From contig NZ_VFMQ01000001.1 in the NCBI RefSeq assembly GCF_006715175.1, forward strand, positions 2,666,001 through 2,730,000: a stretch of DNA of 64,000 bases. The letters are read 5' to 3'. The stretch is from Curtobacterium citreum (GTDB lineage: Bacteria > Actinomycetota > Actinomycetes > Actinomycetales > Microbacteriaceae). Numbering within the stretch: position 1 is the stretch's first letter; each line of letters opens with the position of its first letter. The position numbers were made by a program, and so were the translations under genes. The notes beneath the pieces are model-generated. The model was not told the origin of the DNA, did not search any database, and saw nothing but the letters and a program-made list of their open reading frames with translations. Below are positions 26,468 through 35,790 of this stretch, piece after piece.

Positions 26468-26983
26468 TCAGGCCGCGGACTCCTGCTTCTCGCGGAGGGC
26501 GTCCACGGTGCGGACGGCCTGCGAGAGGGGTGCCTGGAACAGGTACGCAGCACCGAACAGCGAGGCCTTGAAGGCGCCGGCGAGCTTGCCGAGCAGGACT
26601 TCACGGGACTCGAGGTCGGCGAGCTTGTCCACCTCGGTCGCGGTGAGCGGGTTACCGTCGAAGTAACCGCCCTTCACCACGAGCTGGGGGTTCGCCTTGG
26701 CGAATGCACGCAGCGACTTCGCGACGGCGACGGTGTCACCGTGGACGAAGGCGAGAGCGGACGGACCGGCGAGCTCGTCGTCGAACGACGTGATGCCGGC
26801 GTTGTTCGCCGCGATCTTGGTCAGCGTGTTCTTCACCACGGCGTACGTGGCGTGCTCACGGATCGAGTTGCGGAGCTCCTTGAGCTGCGCGACCGTGAGA
26901 CCGCGGTACTCGGTGAGCAGAACGGCGTTCGAGCTCTGGAATGCATCCGTGAGCTCGGCGACCGCAGCTTCCTTGTTCGCCAT
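26468..26983 (-). CDS. rplJ: 50S ribosomal protein L10
   Basis: A 171-residue protein that anchors L7/L12 dimers to the ribosome. It has [18 protein letters not shown] and [12 protein letters not shown], typical of L10. ATG at 26983 is preceded by AAGGAG. It is first gene of the rplJL operon, and its transcript has a long leader with an internal terminator-like hairpin, consistent with autoregulation by L10 or L10-L12. Confidence 0.99.
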   Translation of the reverse strand: MANKEAAVAELTDAFQSSNAVLLTEYRGLTVAQLKELRNSIREHATYAVVKNTLTKIAANNAGITSFDDELAGPSALAFVHGDTVAVAKSLRAFAKANPQLVVKGGYFDGNPLTATEVDKLADLESREVLLGKLAGAFKASLFGAAYLFQAPLSQAVRTVDALREKQESAA

Positions 26984-27165
26984 GGTTCTCCTTGGGGGTT
27001 TCTTGCCGGCTAGCCCCAGGACCCCGTACATGGAAAAAGCTCCGGCGCAGAGGCTCGGAGCTGCTCCCCCGTGAAGAGGAGAGGGTCTGAACACCTGCGC
27101 TGGCTGCCCCACGAGTGAGGACCTTCGGTCTGTGCGCGAGCGCACAGACGACCGGCGGTCTTTGG
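26984..27165 (-). promoter_or_regulatory. L10 leader (autoregulatory 5' UTR of rplJ-rplL)
   Basis: The roughly 180-nt leader starts with a strong stem (CGGTCGTCTGTGCGC and its partner near 27126-27155). It continues through GGGGGAGCAGCTCC and contains a hairpin with a U-run (27034-27062), then reaches AAGGAG at rplJ. This matches the general layout of the L10 leader, where L10 binding controls read-through. The 5' end is approximate. Confidence 0.75.
27034..27062 (-). terminator. Attenuator-like terminator in the rplJ leader
   Basis: On the minus strand AGCTCCG and CGGAGCT pair and are followed by TTTTTCC. The run of five T is rare in this GC-rich window, so this looks like a genuine intrinsic terminator or attenuator inside the leader. 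Confidence 0.8.
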
Positions 27166-27208
27166 CTTCGAGAACGGTACCACAGGACGAGGGTGGCGAC
27201 CAACCCAC

Positions 27209-27252
27209 GGACGGGAGGCACGTGGCGGGCCCCCTCCGCACCTCCAGCCCGT
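27209..27252 (-). terminator. Hairpin at the 3' end of the histidine kinase gene
   Basis: GACGGGAGGCACGTGGCGGG faces the imperfect inverted partner CCTCCGCACCTCCAGCCCGTC. It lies immediately beyond the kinase stop codon and carries the dispersed GGAGGCACG motif. Confidence 0.55.
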
Positions 27253-28703
27253 CAGGCGGTCGCCGCCACCACGTCGGCGGGCACGACCGGACGCGTGCTC
27301 GGCAGGTGCACCGTGAACACGGTGTCCCCCGGCACGCTCGCGACCGACACCGTCCCGCCGTGCGCCTGCACGACCGCGTCGACGATCGCGAGCCCGAGCC
27401 CGGTCGACCCCGCACTCCGCGACCGCGAGCTGTCCGCCCGCGCGAACCGCTCGAACAGCTTCGGCAGGAACTCCGGGTCGATGCCCTGCCCGTCGTCCCG
27501 CACGGTCAGGTCCACACCGCCGGCCGCCGGGGCCAACCCGACCGTGATCCGGGTGCCGTCCGGGGTGTGCGTCCGCGCGTTCGTGACGAGGTTGACGATG
27601 ACCTGGTGCAGCCGAGCCGCGTCACCGGGGACGACCACGGGCTCGTCCGGGACCTCGACGGCGATCTCGTGCGCCGGCGAGGCGGCGTGCGCGTCGTTGA
27701 CGGCGTCGAACACCAGGCCGGTCAGGTCGACCTCGGCGAACTGGACCTCGCGGCCCTCGTCGAGCCGGGCGAGCAGGAGCAGGTCCTCGACCATGCTCGT
27801 CATCCGGAGCGACTCGGACTCGATCCGGCCCATGGCGTAGACGACGTCCGGCGGCAGGTCGCCCCCCATCCGTCGGGTGAGCTCGGCGTACCCGCGCACC
27901 GACGCGAGCGGGGTGCGGAGTTCGTGCGAGGCGTCCGCGACGAACTGGCGGACCTTCTGCTCCGAGCGCTCGCGCGCCTGCATGGCGTTCCCGATGTGCC
28001 CGAGCATCCGGTTGAACGCGGTGCCGACCCGGCCGACCTCGGTCCGGGGGTCGGTGTCGGGAACGCGGACCCCGTCGAGGGCGTCGCTCCGCTCGAGGGG
28101 CATCCGGGCCACGGCCGAGGCGGTCTCCGCGACGCGCTCGAGCGGCCGGAGCGACCGGCGGACGACGACGGCCGCGACGAGCGACGCGACGAGGAGCGCG
28201 AGCACGGTGACGACGAGGACGACCCCGAGGAGCTTCCACACGCTCTCGTACACCGGGGCCATCGGCAGGCCGACGACGAGGACCGCGGTCCCGAGGGACA
28301 CCGCGGTGACGCGGTAGCGCCCGAGGTCACCGCCCAGGTCGACGGTGTGCGCGAGCCCGTCGACGGTCACGCCGCCGAGCGGTCGGACGACGTCCGTGCC
28401 GATGCGGTCGACCGCCCCGTCGTTGTCGAGCACGGTCCCGACCGCCACGTCGCCGTTCAGGAAGTAGACGGTGAGCGTGCCGGCGGCCTGCCCGCTCGGA
28501 CGGCCGATGTCGATCCCGGGGCTCCCGCCGCCCTGCTGCTGCTCGACCGACCGCTGCGCTCGGCTCGTCGCGTACTGCAGCTGCTGGTCGATCGCCGAGC
28601 GCTGGATGGACGCGAGCGCGAGGATGCTGCCGGCGCCGATCACCGCGCTCACGGCGACCACGAGCGCGACGATGCTCAGGACGAGCCGGCGGCGCAGCGT
28701 CAC
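27252..28703 (-). CDS. Two-component sensor histidine kinase
   Basis: About 483 residues. TM1 is at 8-30, an extracytoplasmic sensor of about 120 residues follows, and TM2 is near 157-180. Then come HAMP, a HisKA box with phospho-acceptor His260 ([15 protein letters not shown]) and the ATPase domain with [18 protein letters not shown] (N box), DDGQGID and [16 protein letters not shown]. The GTG start overlaps the stop of the response regulator gene (GTGA), so the pair is translationally coupled. The architecture resembles TrcS-like kinases of actinobacteria; the signal is unknown. Confidence 0.95.
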   Translation of the reverse strand: MTLRRRLVLSIVALVVAVSAVIGAGSILALASIQRSAIDQQLQYATSRAQRSVEQQQGGGSPGIDIGRPSGQAAGTLTVYFLNGDVAVGTVLDNDGAVDRIGTDVVRPLGGVTVDGLAHTVDLGGDLGRYRVTAVSLGTAVLVVGLPMAPVYESVWKLLGVVLVVTVLALLVASLVAAVVVRRSLRPLERVAETASAVARMPLERSDALDGVRVPDTDPRTEVGRVGTAFNRMLGHIGNAMQARERSEQKVRQFVADASHELRTPLASVRGYAELTRRMGGDLPPDVVYAMGRIESESLRMTSMVEDLLLLARLDEGREVQFAEVDLTGLVFDAVNDAHAASPAHEIAVEVPDEPVVVPGDAARLHQVIVNLVTNARTHTPDGTRITVGLAPAAGGVDLTVRDDGQGIDPEFLPKLFERFARADSSRSRSAGSTGLGLAIVDAVVQAHGGTVSVASVPGDTVFTVHLPSTRPVVPADVVAATA

Positions 28704-29440
28704 GACGTCGGCTTGATGACGTACCCGACGCCCCGGACCGTGTGGATCATCGGGGTCTCGCCGGCGTCGATCTTCTTGCGCAGGTACGAGATGTAGATCT
28801 CGACGACCGACGACTTGCCGCCGAAGTCGTAGGACCAGACGCGGTCCAGGATCTGCGCCTTCGAGAGCACGCGGCGCGGGTTGCGCATGAGGAAGCGGAG
28901 CAGCTCGAACTCGGTGGCGGTCAGCTCGATCGGGCGTCCGGCGCGGGAGACCTCGTAGGACTCCTCGTCGAGCACGAGGTCGCCGACGACGATGCGGGAG
29001 TCCCCCGCCTCGGAGATCGAGATCTGCGACCGACGGATGAGCCCGCGGAGCCGAGCCACGACCTCCTCCAGCGAGAACGGCTTCGTGACGTAGTCGTCGC
29101 CACCTGCCGTGAGCCCGGTCACCCGGTCCTCGACGGAGTCCTTCGCGGTGAGGAACAGCACCGGGGTGTCGTCGTTGTTCTGCCGGAGCCGACCGAGCAC
29201 CTGCAGCCCGTCGAGGTCCGGCATCATCACGTCGAGCACCATCGCATCGGGCTTCCACTCGCGGGCCGTGGCGAGGGCCTCCTGCCCGCCGTTCGCGCTC
29301 TTGACGTCCCAGCCCTCGTAGCGGAGCGCCATCGACAGCAGGTCGGTGAGGCTGGCCTCGTCGTCGACGACGAGGATGCGCAACGGGGATCCGTCGGCAC
29401 GGGAGAGACGCGGGGCTGCTGCGGGCTGGGAGATGGTCAC
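28700..29440 (-). CDS. OmpR-family response regulator
   Basis: About 246 residues. The receiver domain has acidic residues Asp26 and Asp27, phospho-acceptor Asp70 (LDVMMPDLDG) and the lysine in VTKPFS. The C-terminal winged helix has LTATEFELLRFLMRNPRRVL and YISYLRKKID, then HTVRGVGYVIK, a full-length OmpR/PhoB effector domain. GTG at 29440 was chosen; a longer upstream frame from 29962 has no similarity to the family. Its partner kinase follows immediately. Confidence 0.95.
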   Translation of the reverse strand: MTISQPAAAPRLSRADGSPLRILVVDDEASLTDLLSMALRYEGWDVKSANGGQEALATAREWKPDAMVLDVMMPDLDGLQVLGRLRQNNDDTPVLFLTAKDSVEDRVTGLTAGGDDYVTKPFSLEEVVARLRGLIRRSQISISEAGDSRIVVGDLVLDEESYEVSRAGRPIELTATEFELLRFLMRNPRRVLSKAQILDRVWSYDFGGKSSVVEIYISYLRKKIDAGETPMIHTVRGVGYVIKPTS

Positions 29441-29546
29441 GTCTTCGAGTATCGAGCAATTCCTATGAGCCGTCTGTGCAGCACCCCTCCGCGCTCTGTG
29501 GATCGCCGGGCAGGGTCCGAAGGGTCCGCTCCGTAGCGTCGGCGAC

Positions 29547-30572
29547 ATGCTCCAGTCCCCCGCATGGCCCGCTTCTGCGCGGGACGTCGCCACCGCGGAC
29601 GTCGAGGCCACGGCCGGGAGGCACGGTGCCACCCCGGTTGATCGGCTCGCGGTCGCGCGGACCCTCGCGTCCACCACCCCGGTCATCACCGCCGGCACGT
29701 CGGGCGCCGTGTTCGCGACGCTCGCCGCGGTCGCCGCCGCGGACGTCGCCACCGCTCGGACGGTCGAGCCGCACCTCGACGCGCTGGCGATCCTCGCGCA
29801 GGCGGGTGTGCCGGCTCCGGCAGACGCCACGTTCGGCGTCTTCGCCGCCGAGGCCCCGGGGCTCCGCGTCGACGCGACCGAGGGCGGTGCGGGGGTCTTC
29901 CGGCTCGACGGGACGAAGCCGTGGTGCTCCCTGGCGTCGACGCTCTCGCACGCCCTGGTCACCGCGCACGTCGGCGACGACCGGCAGCTCTTCGCCGTCG
30001 ACCTCCGTCAGCCTGGGGTGACGGTGCACGACGAGGCCTGGGTGGCCAGGGGCATGCCGGACGTCCCGAGCGGGCCGGTCGACCTCGTGGACGTCCGGGC
30101 CGTCCCGGTCGGTGGGCCCGGGTGGTACCTGACCCGACCGGGGTTCGCCTGGGGCGGCATCGGTGTCGCGGCCTGCTGGTGGGGTGGTGCGCTCGGGCTG
30201 GCCCGGGTCCTCCGGTCCCTCGCGGCGACGCGGCCGGACTCGGAGTTGCTCCAGGCGGCACTCGGCGTGACCGTTGCCGACCTCGCCGACGCCGAAGACG
30301 CCCTGGCCGCGGCCGCCGCCCGCATCGACGGCACCGACGACGACACCGACTGGTCCTTCCTCGCTCAGGTCACCCGGTCGCGGGTGCGCCGAGCCGTCGA
30401 CACCGTCCGCGAGCGTGTGGTCCGCACGGTCGGTCCGGCGCCGCTGACCGCGGACCGCGCCGTCGCCGCGCGGGTCGCCGACCTCGAGCTGTACGTGCTG
30501 CAGGACCACGGGGACCGGGACCTCGCCCGGATCGGCCGCAAGGTCCTCGAGCACGGCGGTGTCGCGTGGTGA
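29547..30572 (+). CDS. Acyl-CoA dehydrogenase-like protein
   Basis: A 341-residue protein, shorter than the usual 380-400. It has the central beta-domain signature of acyl-CoA dehydrogenases (FRLDGTKPWCSLASTLSHAL, FAVDLRQPGVTV) and a helical C-terminal domain (VQ-type helices ending DRDLARIGRKVLEHGG). The N-terminal helical domain is reduced and I could not place the catalytic Glu, so FAD-dependent desaturation is plausible but unproven. The stop overlaps the GTG of the next gene (GTGA). It is the first gene of a three-gene cluster with a PIG-L/methyltransferase fusion and a GT2 enzyme. Confidence 0.8.
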   Translation: MLQSPAWPASARDVATADVEATAGRHGATPVDRLAVARTLASTTPVITAGTSGAVFATLAAVAAADVATARTVEPHLDALAILAQAGVPAPADATFGVFAAEAPGLRVDATEGGAGVFRLDGTKPWCSLASTLSHALVTAHVGDDRQLFAVDLRQPGVTVHDEAWVARGMPDVPSGPVDLVDVRAVPVGGPGWYLTRPGFAWGGIGVAACWWGGALGLARVLRSLAATRPDSELLQAALGVTVADLADAEDALAAAAARIDGTDDDTDWSFLAQVTRSRVRRAVDTVRERVVRTVGPAPLTADRAVAARVADLELYVLQDHGDRDLARIGRKVLEHGGVAW

Positions 30573-31966
30573 GCTTCGACCACCGGGACCCCGGCACCGA
30601 TCCCGCCGTCTGGACGACCTTCCTCGCGGGTCTCGACCCGGACAGGGTCGACCTGCGTGGGACCGGGTCGGTCGTCGTGGTCGCACCGCACCCGGACGAC
30701 GAGACCCTGGGCGCCGGCGGACTCGTCGCGACCGCGGCCGACGCCGGGATCCCGGTGCACGTGCTCCTCGGCACCCGCGGCGAGCGCTCCCACCCCGACT
30801 CCCCCACGACGACGCCCGCGGCGCTGGCCGAGCGTCGTGGCGCCGAGTTCCGTGCGGCGCTCCGGGTGCTGCACCCGACCGCGACCGCCACCGAGCTCGA
30901 CGTGCCGGACGGCGGGGTCCGCGAGCACGCCGAGGTCCTCCGCGAGGCGCTCGTCCGGTGGCTGGCCGGGGCCGTGCGCCCGACGCTCGTGGTCGCACCC
31001 TGGCGGGGCGACGGGCACCGGGACCACCGCGTCGCGGGCGAGGTCGCCGAGCAGGTCGTGGCCGCCACCCCCGGGGCGACGCTCCTGGCGTACCCGATCT
31101 GGGCGTGGCACTGGGACGCGCCCCTCACCGATGCCGACGCTCGTGGCGCTGATGCCGCTGATGCCGCTGCCGCTGCCGCTGCGATGCCGTGCTCGCGGGC
31201 GCGCGCGCTGCACCTCGCCGCCGCCGTGCGAGACCGCAAGGCGCGGGCCCTCGATGCCCACCGGTCGCAGACCCGACCGCTCTCCCCGGCGCCCGGCGAC
31301 GAGGCGGTGGTGGACGCCCGCCATGCCGCCCACCACCTGCGCGCCGAGGAGTGGTACTTCGCGCCCGTGCAGTCGAGGTCGCGCGAGTCGTTCGACGCGC
31401 ACTACGCCCGGAAGCCCGAGGGCTGGGACTTCGAGGGCTCCTGGTACGAGCGGCGGAAGCGCGCGGTGACGCTCGCGGCGCTCCCCCGCGAACGCTTCCG
31501 GTCGGCGCTCGAGCTCGGGTGCGCCACCGGCGTCCTGACCGCCGCGCTCACCGAACGGGCGGACGACGTCCTCGGCACGGACCTCGCGGCGGCGGCGCTC
31601 GAGCGCGCCCGACGTCGCGCGCCGTCGGCCCGGTTCGCCCTCGCGGCGTTCCCCGGGGAGTGGCCCGAGGGACGCCGGGACCTCGTCGTCCTCAGCGAGG
31701 TCGGCTACTACCTGTCCCCGGACGACCTCGACCGGACCGTGGACCGGGTGCTCGACACGCTCGACGACGACGGGGTGCTCGTCGCCTGCCACTGGCGACA
31801 CCCGGACGACCACGCCGTGTCGGACGGCGACACGGTGCACGCCGCGATCGCGCGGCGATGGCCCCGTCCGGCGCTCGTGCAGCACGTCGAGCCGGACTTC
31901 GTGCTCACGGTGTTCCCCGGTGCCGCAGTGACCTCGGTCGCGCGTGCGGAGGGGCTCGTCGGGTGA
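30569..31966 (+). CDS. PIG-L deacetylase fused to NodS-like SAM methyltransferase
   Basis: About 465 residues in two domains. The N-terminal LmbE/PIG-L fold has the zinc motif APHPDDETLGAGG (about 35-47) and HRDH (about 150), as in N-acetylglucosaminyl deacetylases. The C-terminal part (from about 270) has FDAHYARKPEGWDFEGSWYE and the SAM-binding motif LELGCATGVLTAAL, resembling NodS-type N-methyltransferases. A deacetylase fused to an N-methyltransferase suggests that an N-acetyl group is removed and the free amine methylated. GTGA overlaps join it to both neighbours. Confidence 0.88.
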   Translation: MSFDHRDPGTDPAVWTTFLAGLDPDRVDLRGTGSVVVVAPHPDDETLGAGGLVATAADAGIPVHVLLGTRGERSHPDSPTTTPAALAERRGAEFRAALRVLHPTATATELDVPDGGVREHAEVLREALVRWLAGAVRPTLVVAPWRGDGHRDHRVAGEVAEQVVAATPGATLLAYPIWAWHWDAPLTDADARGADAADAAAAAAAMPCSRARALHLAAAVRDRKARALDAHRSQTRPLSPAPGDEAVVDARHAAHHLRAEEWYFAPVQSRSRESFDAHYARKPEGWDFEGSWYERRKRAVTLAALPRERFRSALELGCATGVLTAALTERADDVLGTDLAAAALERARRRAPSARFALAAFPGEWPEGRRDLVVLSEVGYYLSPDDLDRTVDRVLDTLDDDGVLVACHWRHPDDHAVSDGDTVHAAIARRWPRPALVQHVEPDFVLTVFPGAAVTSVARAEGLVG

Positions 31967-32697
31967 GCGGGCACCGCATCGACGTCGTGGTCCCCGCGCA
32001 CGACGAGGAGACCACGATCGGCCGGTCGCTCGCGGCACTGGCCGTCGCCGTCCGGATCGTTCGTCGGGCCCACCCGGCCACCGCGGTCGGCGTGACCCTC
32101 GTTCTCGACGGCTGCACGGACGGCACGGCCGCTGCGGTCGACGCCGCGGTCCGCACGCACCGGACCTGGGCGGACGGCACCCTCGCGGTGCACACCTCGG
32201 ACCGGGTCGGGGTCGGTCGGGCCCGGGCGCTCGGCGTGCTGCTCGCCCGACGGCGGGCGGCCGCTGACGTGCCGCCGTCCGGCCACTGGTTCGCCCACAC
32301 CGACGCCGACTCGCGGGTGCACCGGGACTGGCTCGTGCAGCAGGCCGACGTGCTGGTCGACGGCGGCCACCTGCTCGTCGGCGCGGTCGTGCCCGACCCC
32401 GACGACCTGGAACCCGAGGTGCTCCGGCGCTGGCGTGCGGCCCACCCGCCCGGGTCGACGCTCGGCCACGTGCACGGCGCGAACCTCGGGGTCCGGGCGG
32501 ACGTCGACCGCGCGGTCGGCGGGTTCGATCCCGTACCGGAGCACGAGGACGTCCGACTCGTCGAGCGGGCCCGAGCACTCGGCTTCGACGTCCGCGCGAC
32601 GACCGCGCTGCCCGTCGTCACGAGCGGCCGCTTCGACGGTCGGACGCCCGGCGGGTACGCGGAGCACCTGCGCCGCACCTACGGCGACGCCGGCTGA
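31963..32697 (+). CDS. Family 2 glycosyltransferase
   Basis: A 244-residue GT-A fold enzyme without membrane segments. It has VVVPAHDEETTIGRSLAAL (nucleotide-sugar binding), TLVLDGCTDGTA, the metal-binding motif FAHTDADSR and an acidic catalytic region EHEDVRL. The GTG start overlaps the previous stop (GTGA). The tight coupling with the deacetylase/methyltransferase suggests that it transfers a sugar onto, or from, the substrate those domains modify. It converges on a beta-propeller gene 19 bp away. Confidence 0.88.
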   Translation: MSGHRIDVVVPAHDEETTIGRSLAALAVAVRIVRRAHPATAVGVTLVLDGCTDGTAAAVDAAVRTHRTWADGTLAVHTSDRVGVGRARALGVLLARRRAAADVPPSGHWFAHTDADSRVHRDWLVQQADVLVDGGHLLVGAVVPDPDDLEPEVLRRWRAAHPPGSTLGHVHGANLGVRADVDRAVGGFDPVPEHEDVRLVERARALGFDVRATTALPVVTSGRFDGRTPGGYAEHLRRTYGDAG

Positions 32698-32716
32698 GCG
32701 GAGCCGGGCTCGGCGG

Positions 32717-33661
32717 TCACGCCACCGGGTAGTCGCAGTACGCGAACCACGTCGAGTCGGGCGACCACGGCGGCACGTTGACCGTGCCCTGGCCACCGTG
32801 GAGCGCGACGAGGGTCTCCGGCACGACGGCCACCCGCGCGCCGCGGGTCAGCACACCCGGGAGCAGCCGGAGCTCGACGGGGTGGTCGGCGGGGTGGCCC
32901 TGCACACCCGGTCCGTAGGACAGGTAGAGCAGGTGCTGCCCGTCCGGCGACAGGTGCGGGAACCAGTCCACCCGCTCGTCCGCGGTCAGGCGGACCGGGT
33001 CGCCGCCGTCGAGCCGGAGCGCCGCGAGCTGCGCGGTCCCCGGGGTGAAGCGCTCCGTGTTGAACAGGACCGTGCGGCCGTCCGGGGTGATCGCGCAGCC
33101 GTCGTCCGGGTGCTCGTCACGGGTCAGGAACGTCGTGGCGCCGGTGGCCGGGTCGACGAGCGCGACGTCCGTCGTCCAGACCCCGTCGACCGTGCGCTCC
33201 CCCACGATCGCCGCGAGCGCGCTGCCGTCCGGGGCGATGCCGTGCAGGTAGTACTTCCGGACGACCGGCAGCACGGCCGCGGTGTCGGTCAGGCGCTCCG
33301 CCGAGCCGCCGTCGGGCAGGGGCACCCGGTACAGCTCCCCGTCGCGGGCGCTCACCACGACGGAGGTCCCGGAGGGGTCGAGCACGTGGTCGTTGTTGAT
33401 CTCCGTGACCCCGGGCATCGGCACGCGGACGAGCGCGGACTCGTCGAGCACGACGTCGCTCCCGGGGTCGGGCAGGCGCAGCAGCCAGAGGTCACCGTCG
33501 CCGTTCAGCACGAGGGTGCGCTCGTCGAGCACGTTCGGCGCCTCGACGAGCACGGTCCGCGACGCGAACACGGGTCGGCTCGTCCGCGACGCGAGGTCGT
33601 ACACGTGCACGCGGCTCGTCTGTCCGGGCAGCAGCTGCCGCCCGCGGGTGGTGTCGGTCAT
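32717..33661 (-). CDS. TolB-like beta-propeller protein
   Basis: A 314-residue protein without signal peptide. Repeated blade motifs of the WD40-like/TolB type are visible: DPSGTSVVVSARDGELYRV, APDGSALAAIVGE, TPDGRTVLFNTERF, SPDGQHLLYLSYG and SPDSTWFAYCD. The lack of a signal sequence argues for a cytoplasmic propeller, similar to proteins encoded near sugar-utilisation genes. It lies just downstream of the sugar ABC operon on the same strand but is separated from it by a strong hairpin. The function is unknown. Confidence 0.75.
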   Translation of the reverse strand: MTDTTRGRQLLPGQTSRVHVYDLASRTSRPVFASRTVLVEAPNVLDERTLVLNGDGDLWLLRLPDPGSDVVLDESALVRVPMPGVTEINNDHVLDPSGTSVVVSARDGELYRVPLPDGGSAERLTDTAAVLPVVRKYYLHGIAPDGSALAAIVGERTVDGVWTTDVALVDPATGATTFLTRDEHPDDGCAITPDGRTVLFNTERFTPGTAQLAALRLDGGDPVRLTADERVDWFPHLSPDGQHLLYLSYGPGVQGHPADHPVELRLLPGVLTRGARVAVVPETLVALHGGQGTVNVPPWSPDSTWFAYCDYPVA

Positions 33662-33687
33662 GCGTCCATCCTGTCGTCGTCGTGGAA

Positions 33688-33756
33688 CGAGACCCGGCCC
33701 GGCGGACGGTTCCGCGGCCCTCAGGCCACGAAACCGTCCGCCGAGCCGAGTCTCGG
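33688..33756. terminator. Large imperfect hairpin after the sugar ABC operon
   Basis: CGAGACCCGGCCCGGCGGAC faces an inverted partner ending GCCGAGTCTCGG, giving arms of about 25 bases around a GC-rich loop. It lies between the last permease gene and the beta-propeller gene, so it probably terminates the sugar operon. Confidence 0.7.
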
Positions 33757-33774
33757 GCAGGCAGGCAGCCGCCC

Positions 33775-34614
33775 CTACTTCACCGCACCCGCGGTCAGGC
33801 CGGCCACGAACTGGCGCTGCACGATGAGGAACGCCACCACGACGGGGATCGAGACGACGAGCGACGCCGCCATGATCTGGTTCCAGTACACGTTGGTCTG
33901 CGTCGAGTACTGCTGCAGACCGACCGCCAGGGTGGACCCGTTGCCGTTCGTCATGACCGAGGCGAACAGCACCTCACCCCACGCCGTCATGAACGAGTAG
34001 ATGCCGACCGCGACCAGACCCGGACGGGCCGAGGGCAGGATCACCCGGAACAGGGCACCCATCGGACCCGAGCCGTCGACCATCGCGGCCTCGTCGAGCT
34101 CCCGCGGGATGGTCTCGAAGTACCCCGCGAGCATCCAGATCGAGAACGGCAGCGTGAAGGTCAGGTAGGTGATGATCAGGCCGGTCCACGACCCGACGAG
34201 CTGGATGCCGAGCGCGTTCCCGAGGTTCGTGAAGATCAGGAACAGCGGGAGCAGGAACAGCACACCGGGGAACATCTGCGTCGAGAGCACCGCGGTGGTG
34301 AAGGTGCTCTTGCCCGTGAAGTTCCACCGGGAGACCCCGTAGGCGGCGAACGTCGCGATGATGAGCGAGAACACCGTCGCGACCGTGCAGACCACGAGCG
34401 AGTTGATGAAGTACTGCCCGAGCGGAACCGTCGTCCACATGTCGATGAACGGCTGCAGGGTGATGTTCGTCGGGATCCACGTGAAGTCGTTCTGGACGTC
34501 GCCGAGCGGCTTGATCGCCGTCGTGATCATCACGTAGAGCGGGACGACCGTGAACAGGGTCAGCAGGACGAGGGTGACGACCTTGAAGGACTTGGCGCCG
34601 AATGTCTCACGCAC
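33775..34614 (-). CDS. Carbohydrate ABC transporter permease (MalG-type)
   Basis: A 279-residue inner-membrane permease with about six helices. The cytoplasmic EAA loop ELDEAAMVDGSGPMGALFRV, which docks the ATPase, is intact. It overlaps the upstream MalF-type permease gene by 8 bp and is last in the operon. No ATP-binding gene is in the operon, so a shared MsmK-like ATPase encoded elsewhere is likely. Confidence 0.95.
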   Translation of the reverse strand: MRETFGAKSFKVVTLVLLTLFTVVPLYVMITTAIKPLGDVQNDFTWIPTNITLQPFIDMWTTVPLGQYFINSLVVCTVATVFSLIIATFAAYGVSRWNFTGKSTFTTAVLSTQMFPGVLFLLPLFLIFTNLGNALGIQLVGSWTGLIITYLTFTLPFSIWMLAGYFETIPRELDEAAMVDGSGPMGALFRVILPSARPGLVAVGIYSFMTAWGEVLFASVMTNGNGSTLAVGLQQYSTQTNVYWNQIMAASLVVSIPVVVAFLIVQRQFVAGLTAGAVK

Positions 34615-35599
34615 GGACGGACCTCCGGTTGGTCACGGCGAGGTAGATGCCCGTGACGATGAGCAGGAAGATGAGGAGCAGGACGCTCATCGCGGCACCG
34701 GAGCCGAAGTTCCAGGTGATGAACGACGCGTTGTAGATGTGGAAGCTGAGCAGGTCGGCGGCCGGCGGCTGCGCGGTCGAGCCGAACAGCACGAACGGCG
34801 TGTTGAAGTCGTTGAACGTCCAGAGGAACATCACGAGCACGAGCGTCACGTTGACCGGGCGGACCATCGGCAGCGTGATCGAGCGCCACTGCCGGAACGG
34901 CTTCGCGCCGTCGACCGAGGCGGCCTCGTACACGTCGTTCGGCACCGACTGCAGGCCGGCCATGAGCATGAGGAACGCGAACGGCCAGGTCTTCCAGATC
35001 GCCACGACGACGACCGAGACGAAGGCGTTCGACCCGATCAGCCAGAACGGCCCCTGCCCCATCAGGTGCAGCTGGTCGACCAGGATGTGGTTGATCGCGC
35101 CGGAGTCACGCTGGAACATGAACTTCCACGTGATGATGCCGGCGTACATCGGCAGCGCGTAGGGCACCAGGAACAGCGTGCGGAACAGGCCGCGACCCTT
35201 GAAGGGCTTCTGCAGCGCGACCGCGGCGGCCATGCCGAACGTCCACGAGAGCCCGACCACCAGGACGGTGAACCCGCACGTGATCAGGAACGAGTTGAGG
35301 ACGCCCTTGCCGATCGCCTGGTCGAAGTCGACGACGATCGAGTAGTTCCGGAAGCCTGCGAACGGTGCGGCGCCCCAGTTCGCGATGAAGTACTTGGTGA
35401 GCTGGATGAAGGAGATCCAGATGCCGACGAGCATCGGCACGATGTGGATGAGCAGCTCGAACAGGATCGCCGGTGCGACGAGCGCGTACGGCAGCCAGTG
35501 TCGCTTGGGCTTGCGACCGGGCTGCGGCCCCGACAGGGTCGGTGCCTTCGTGTGCGTCAGGTCGATGCGCTCGGATTCGGGCAGGACCGAGGTGGTCAT
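34607..35599 (-). CDS. Carbohydrate ABC transporter permease (MalF-type)
   Basis: A 330-residue membrane protein with a cytoplasmic N-terminal tail of about 40 residues and then six to seven helices. The EAA loop reads YEAASVDGAKPFRQWRSITL. It pairs with the MalG-type protein encoded by the overlapping next gene. A hairpin between the binding-protein gene and this gene (35744-35782) may lower permease expression relative to the binding protein. Confidence 0.95.
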   Translation of the reverse strand: MTTSVLPESERIDLTHTKAPTLSGPQPGRKPKRHWLPYALVAPAILFELLIHIVPMLVGIWISFIQLTKYFIANWGAAPFAGFRNYSIVVDFDQAIGKGVLNSFLITCGFTVLVVGLSWTFGMAAAVALQKPFKGRGLFRTLFLVPYALPMYAGIITWKFMFQRDSGAINHILVDQLHLMGQGPFWLIGSNAFVSVVVVAIWKTWPFAFLMLMAGLQSVPNDVYEAASVDGAKPFRQWRSITLPMVRPVNVTLVLVMFLWTFNDFNTPFVLFGSTAQPPAADLLSFHIYNASFITWNFGSGAAMSVLLLIFLLIVTGIYLAVTNRRSVRA

Positions 35600-35743
35600 G
35601 GGTGGTGGCCTTCCGGCGAGGATGGGATCGGGTGCTTCGCGTCTCGTGACCGCGGTGGCGGTCGGGCCGTGGCAGCGGCCTGGAGGCGCGGCATGCGTGA
35701 GCCGATCGGCTCACCCCCGGCACGCGGCCGGGTGCGGAGGGGC

Positions 35744-35782
35744 GAGGCCCGGGACGCGTCCTGCGGACGCGCCCCGGGCCTC
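35744..35782 (-). terminator. Intercistronic hairpin between binding-protein and permease genes
   Basis: GAGGCCCGGG (35744-35753) and CCCGGGCCTC (35773-35782) form the base of a stem that continues with CGCGTCC/GGACGCG. It begins 9 bases past the stop of the solute-binding gene. It is a probable partial terminator or mRNA-stabilising stem, as often found after malE-type genes. Confidence 0.75.
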
Positions 35783-35790
35783 CAGGCCGA

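Noticed and set aside
29547..32697. Classical Nod-factor gene cluster
   Set aside because: There is no NodC-type chitin synthase, NodA acyltransferase or NodB polysaccharide deacetylase; only the reaction logic is similar.
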